Both the position numbers and the translations under genes were made by a program. Under the pieces are notes generated by a model, which was given only the letters and a program-made list of their open reading frames with translations, did no database searches and was not told where the DNA came from. Below are positions 5,359-6,427 of a stretch of 6,427 nucleotides of DNA, in pieces. The first letter of the stretch is position 1. Each line of letters begins with the position of its first letter. The stretch spans positions 1-6,427 of the forward strand of contig MNZT01000020.1 in the NCBI GenBank assembly GCA_001873755.1. The letters run 5' to 3'. Origin of the DNA: Candidatus Wirthbacteria bacterium CG2_30_54_11. Lineage in GTDB: Bacteria > Patescibacteriota > CG2-30-54-11.

Positions 5359-6099
5359 ATGACGACGATTCTAGCGTTCTCAGACCTCCATGGACAGCTC
5401 GATATCCTCTCTCAGATCAAAGGCCGCATAGCTCAGATCAAACCGAATATATGCCTCATCGCGGGCGACCTGACGCAGTTCGGGAGCCACGATGCCGCTC
5501 AGGGGATCGTCGCCCGTCTCCGGAATCTCGCCTGCCCCGTCTATTTTGTCCATGGCAACTGTGACCCCCCGGAAGCCCTGCGCGCGTTCAGAAGTTCGCC
5601 GGGCTATGTCCATGCCCTCGCCAGGGAAATTGGCGACTTCGTCCTGTGCGGCTACGGCAATGTACCTCCGACTCCCTTTGGCACCTTCAATGAGGTACCG
5701 GAAGAGGTCATCAGCAGTGAGTTCAAACCAGAAAACCCCGCACTGCCGCTCATCCTGCTGACCCATGCCCCACCGATCGATATCAACGACCTGACCCGCG
5801 GCGGGCCGCATGGGGGCAGCCTGGCCCTCAGGGACATCCTGACCATGCACGAGCCCCTGCTCATGCTCCACGGCCATATTCACGAAGCGCCCGGCTTCAC
5901 GGTGTACAACTACGAAACCGGTAAAGCCGGACAGACGGTCTGGTTTTCGGACAACTCCGAGTCTGAATATCAACTGGAACGAAATCCTGATCACGGGGTG
6001 ATCATCAATGTCGCGGCAGCCAAATTCGGCAGATGGGTAGAGATCGAGATCTCGTCTGAGATCATCTCCATCCGGCCGCAGATGCTTGTCCACGGATAG
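5359..6099 (+). CDS. Calcineurin-like metallophosphoesterase (COG2129, Icc-related type)
   Basis: The 246-residue protein carries the full set of metal-binding motifs of the calcineurin-like fold: SDLHG (D9, H11), AGDLTQFG (D37), HGNCDPP (N67), LTHAPP (H136) and HGHIHE (G172, H173, H175). These bind two metal ions and activate water to cleave phosphomono- or diesters. The GNCD form of the third motif (Cys for the usual His), the TPFGTFNEVPEE segment (105-116) and GPHGGSLALRDIL (149-161) match the Icc-related COG2129 group as I know it. The substrate is unknown. It is cytoplasmic, with no signal peptide or membrane helix. The sequence after the GHxH motif (residues 177-246) is longer than the minimal core but ends in the usual beta strands (VIINVAAAKFGRWVEIEI). 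It stands alone on the plus strand, divergent from the repeat-protein gene by 91 bases. Confidence 0.92.
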   Translation: MTTILAFSDLHGQLDILSQIKGRIAQIKPNICLIAGDLTQFGSHDAAQGIVARLRNLACPVYFVHGNCDPPEALRAFRSSPGYVHALAREIGDFVLCGYGNVPPTPFGTFNEVPEEVISSEFKPENPALPLILLTHAPPIDINDLTRGGPHGGSLALRDILTMHEPLLMLHGHIHEAPGFTVYNYETGKAGQTVWFSDNSESEYQLERNPDHGVIINVAAAKFGRWVEIEISSEIISIRPQMLVHG

Positions 6100-6189
6100 A
6101 TGTATCGGCTCGGTACTACAATGGCTTTTCTAGATAAACTGTTCAGATCTTAGCGCCATATATCAAACCAAATCAAATGCATTTTCTTA

Positions 6190-6205
6190 GAGCCTGTTCA
6201 AAATC
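6190..6205. repeat. Probable terminal inverted repeat of the IS5-family element
   Basis: GAGCCTGTTCAAAATC marks the outer end of the element and contains the transposase stop codon (6198-6200), as is common in compact IS. It is preceded by TTA (6187-6189), which suits the TNA-type target of some IS5 subgroups. The other end is outside the window, so the inverted partner cannot be checked. Confidence 0.55.
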
Positions 6206-6427
6206 TTTTCAATAGGATAACGAGAAAACATAAGACCATCATTTGCAATGACGAATTAGTCTTTCTTTCACAGTTCTTCCAAAGCCTTCGTGACTTTTCT
6301 AGCCATCCAAAACATCTCTCGACCACCCATCTCTTTGGTAGTACCGCAAACGTATGAAGCTCATTTCGTTTCGCAATCTCAACTTCTGCCTTGATCAGGA
6401 ACTCCACTTCATGAGCAAACTTCTCTC
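6198..6427 (-). CDS. IS5-family transposase, C-terminal part (runs off right edge)
   Basis: The frame is open from the window edge to TGA 6200-6198, giving 76 full codons of the C-terminus. It contains FAVLPKRWVVERCFGWLE and then KSRRLWKNCERKT, the R-W-V-V-E-R...F-W-L...RRL block of IS5-family DDE transposases. The Glu of WVVER is the third catalytic acid. The end, SLQMMVLCFLVILLKRF, matches the usual hydrophobic C-terminal helix that ends in a basic pair. A GTG inside the frame at 6407 is not a real start, because coding continues upstream (EKFAHEVEFLIKAE). Whether the full gene is intact, or split by a programmed frameshift as in some IS5 subgroups, cannot be seen. Confidence 0.85.
   Translation of the reverse strand, partial: EKFAHEVEFLIKAEVEIAKRNELHTFAVLPKRWVVERCFGWLEKSRRLWKNCERKTNSSLQMMVLCFLVILLKRF

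Larger units (their letters stand above)
6190..6427 (-). mobile_element. IS5-family insertion sequence, one end only
   Basis: The element is recognised from the C-terminus of its transposase and the probable terminal repeat at 6190. Sample stretches here are about 32-48 percent G+C by hand count, against about 72 percent in a sampled stretch of the neighbouring phosphoesterase gene, which fits acquired DNA. The rest of the element lies to the right of the window. Confidence 0.75.

Noticed and set aside
5380..6093. 237-codon open frame on the minus strand, antisense to the metallophosphoesterase
   Set aside because: The plus-strand frame has every catalytic motif and a strong ribosome site; the antisense frame shows no motif and is an effect of high G+C codon use.
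6121..6153. Ten-codon frame (MAFLDKLFRS) after the phosphoesterase
   Set aside because: The peptide resembles amphipathic N-termini of real proteins, but there is no ribosome site and a stop follows at once. I cannot tell it from chance, though a gene start broken before the IS remains possible.
6100..6189. Search for a terminator after the phosphoesterase
   Set aside because: Only a short palindrome, AAATGCATTT at 6175-6184, is present, with no GC-rich stem and T-run. I do not call a terminator.

Overview
The window is bacterial and compact. Seven genes on the minus strand run away from a divergent point near position 5300, one gene runs out on the plus strand, and the end of an insertion sequence lies at the right edge. 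MiaA and PheS are both of bacterial type. Three features together suggest an uncultured small-genome lineage such as Patescibacteria (CPR): a MiaA with an extended loop before its PHYLVD segment, a GT39-type membrane glycosyltransferase with the DEPxH...EHP signature, and a large thrombospondin-type-3-repeat surface protein with a C-terminal membrane anchor. This placement is inference from family flavour; no rRNA or other marker is present.

Minus-strand cluster, in order of transcription. 5267-3168 encodes a 699-residue secreted, membrane-anchored protein made mostly of 23 Asp-rich calcium-binding-type repeats. 3086-2073 is pheS, the phenylalanyl-tRNA synthetase alpha subunit. Three very small genes follow: 2014-1814 (66 aa, membrane), 1799-1644 (51 aa, membrane) and 1640-1452 (62 aa, soluble, helical). 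Next is miaA (1365-412, tRNA dimethylallyltransferase), then the start of a GT39-like glycosyltransferase (405 to beyond the left edge). Gaps are short (3, 6, 14, 58, 81 and 86 bases) and most genes have a Shine-Dalgarno site, so this looks like one long operon or two overlapping ones. A possible internal promoter precedes pheS, and a stable hairpin precedes miaA.

Plus strand. 5359-6099 encodes a calcineurin-like metallophosphoesterase (COG2129/Icc-like), divergent from the repeat-protein gene. The 90 bases after it are AT-rich and hold no gene I can support. At 6190 the terminal inverted repeat of an IS5-family element begins, with the C-terminal end of its transposase on the minus strand leaving the window.

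How the genes relate. pheS and miaA are both translation genes (tRNA charging and tRNA modification). The repeat protein, the two small membrane proteins and the glycosyltransferase are cell-envelope genes. Nothing in the sequence shows that they form one pathway. The most unusual points are the hierarchical repeat structure of the surface protein (two consecutive 155-residue blocks with the same seven-unit order), the three-gene cluster of tiny unknown proteins where pheT would normally follow pheS, and the absence of pheT itself.
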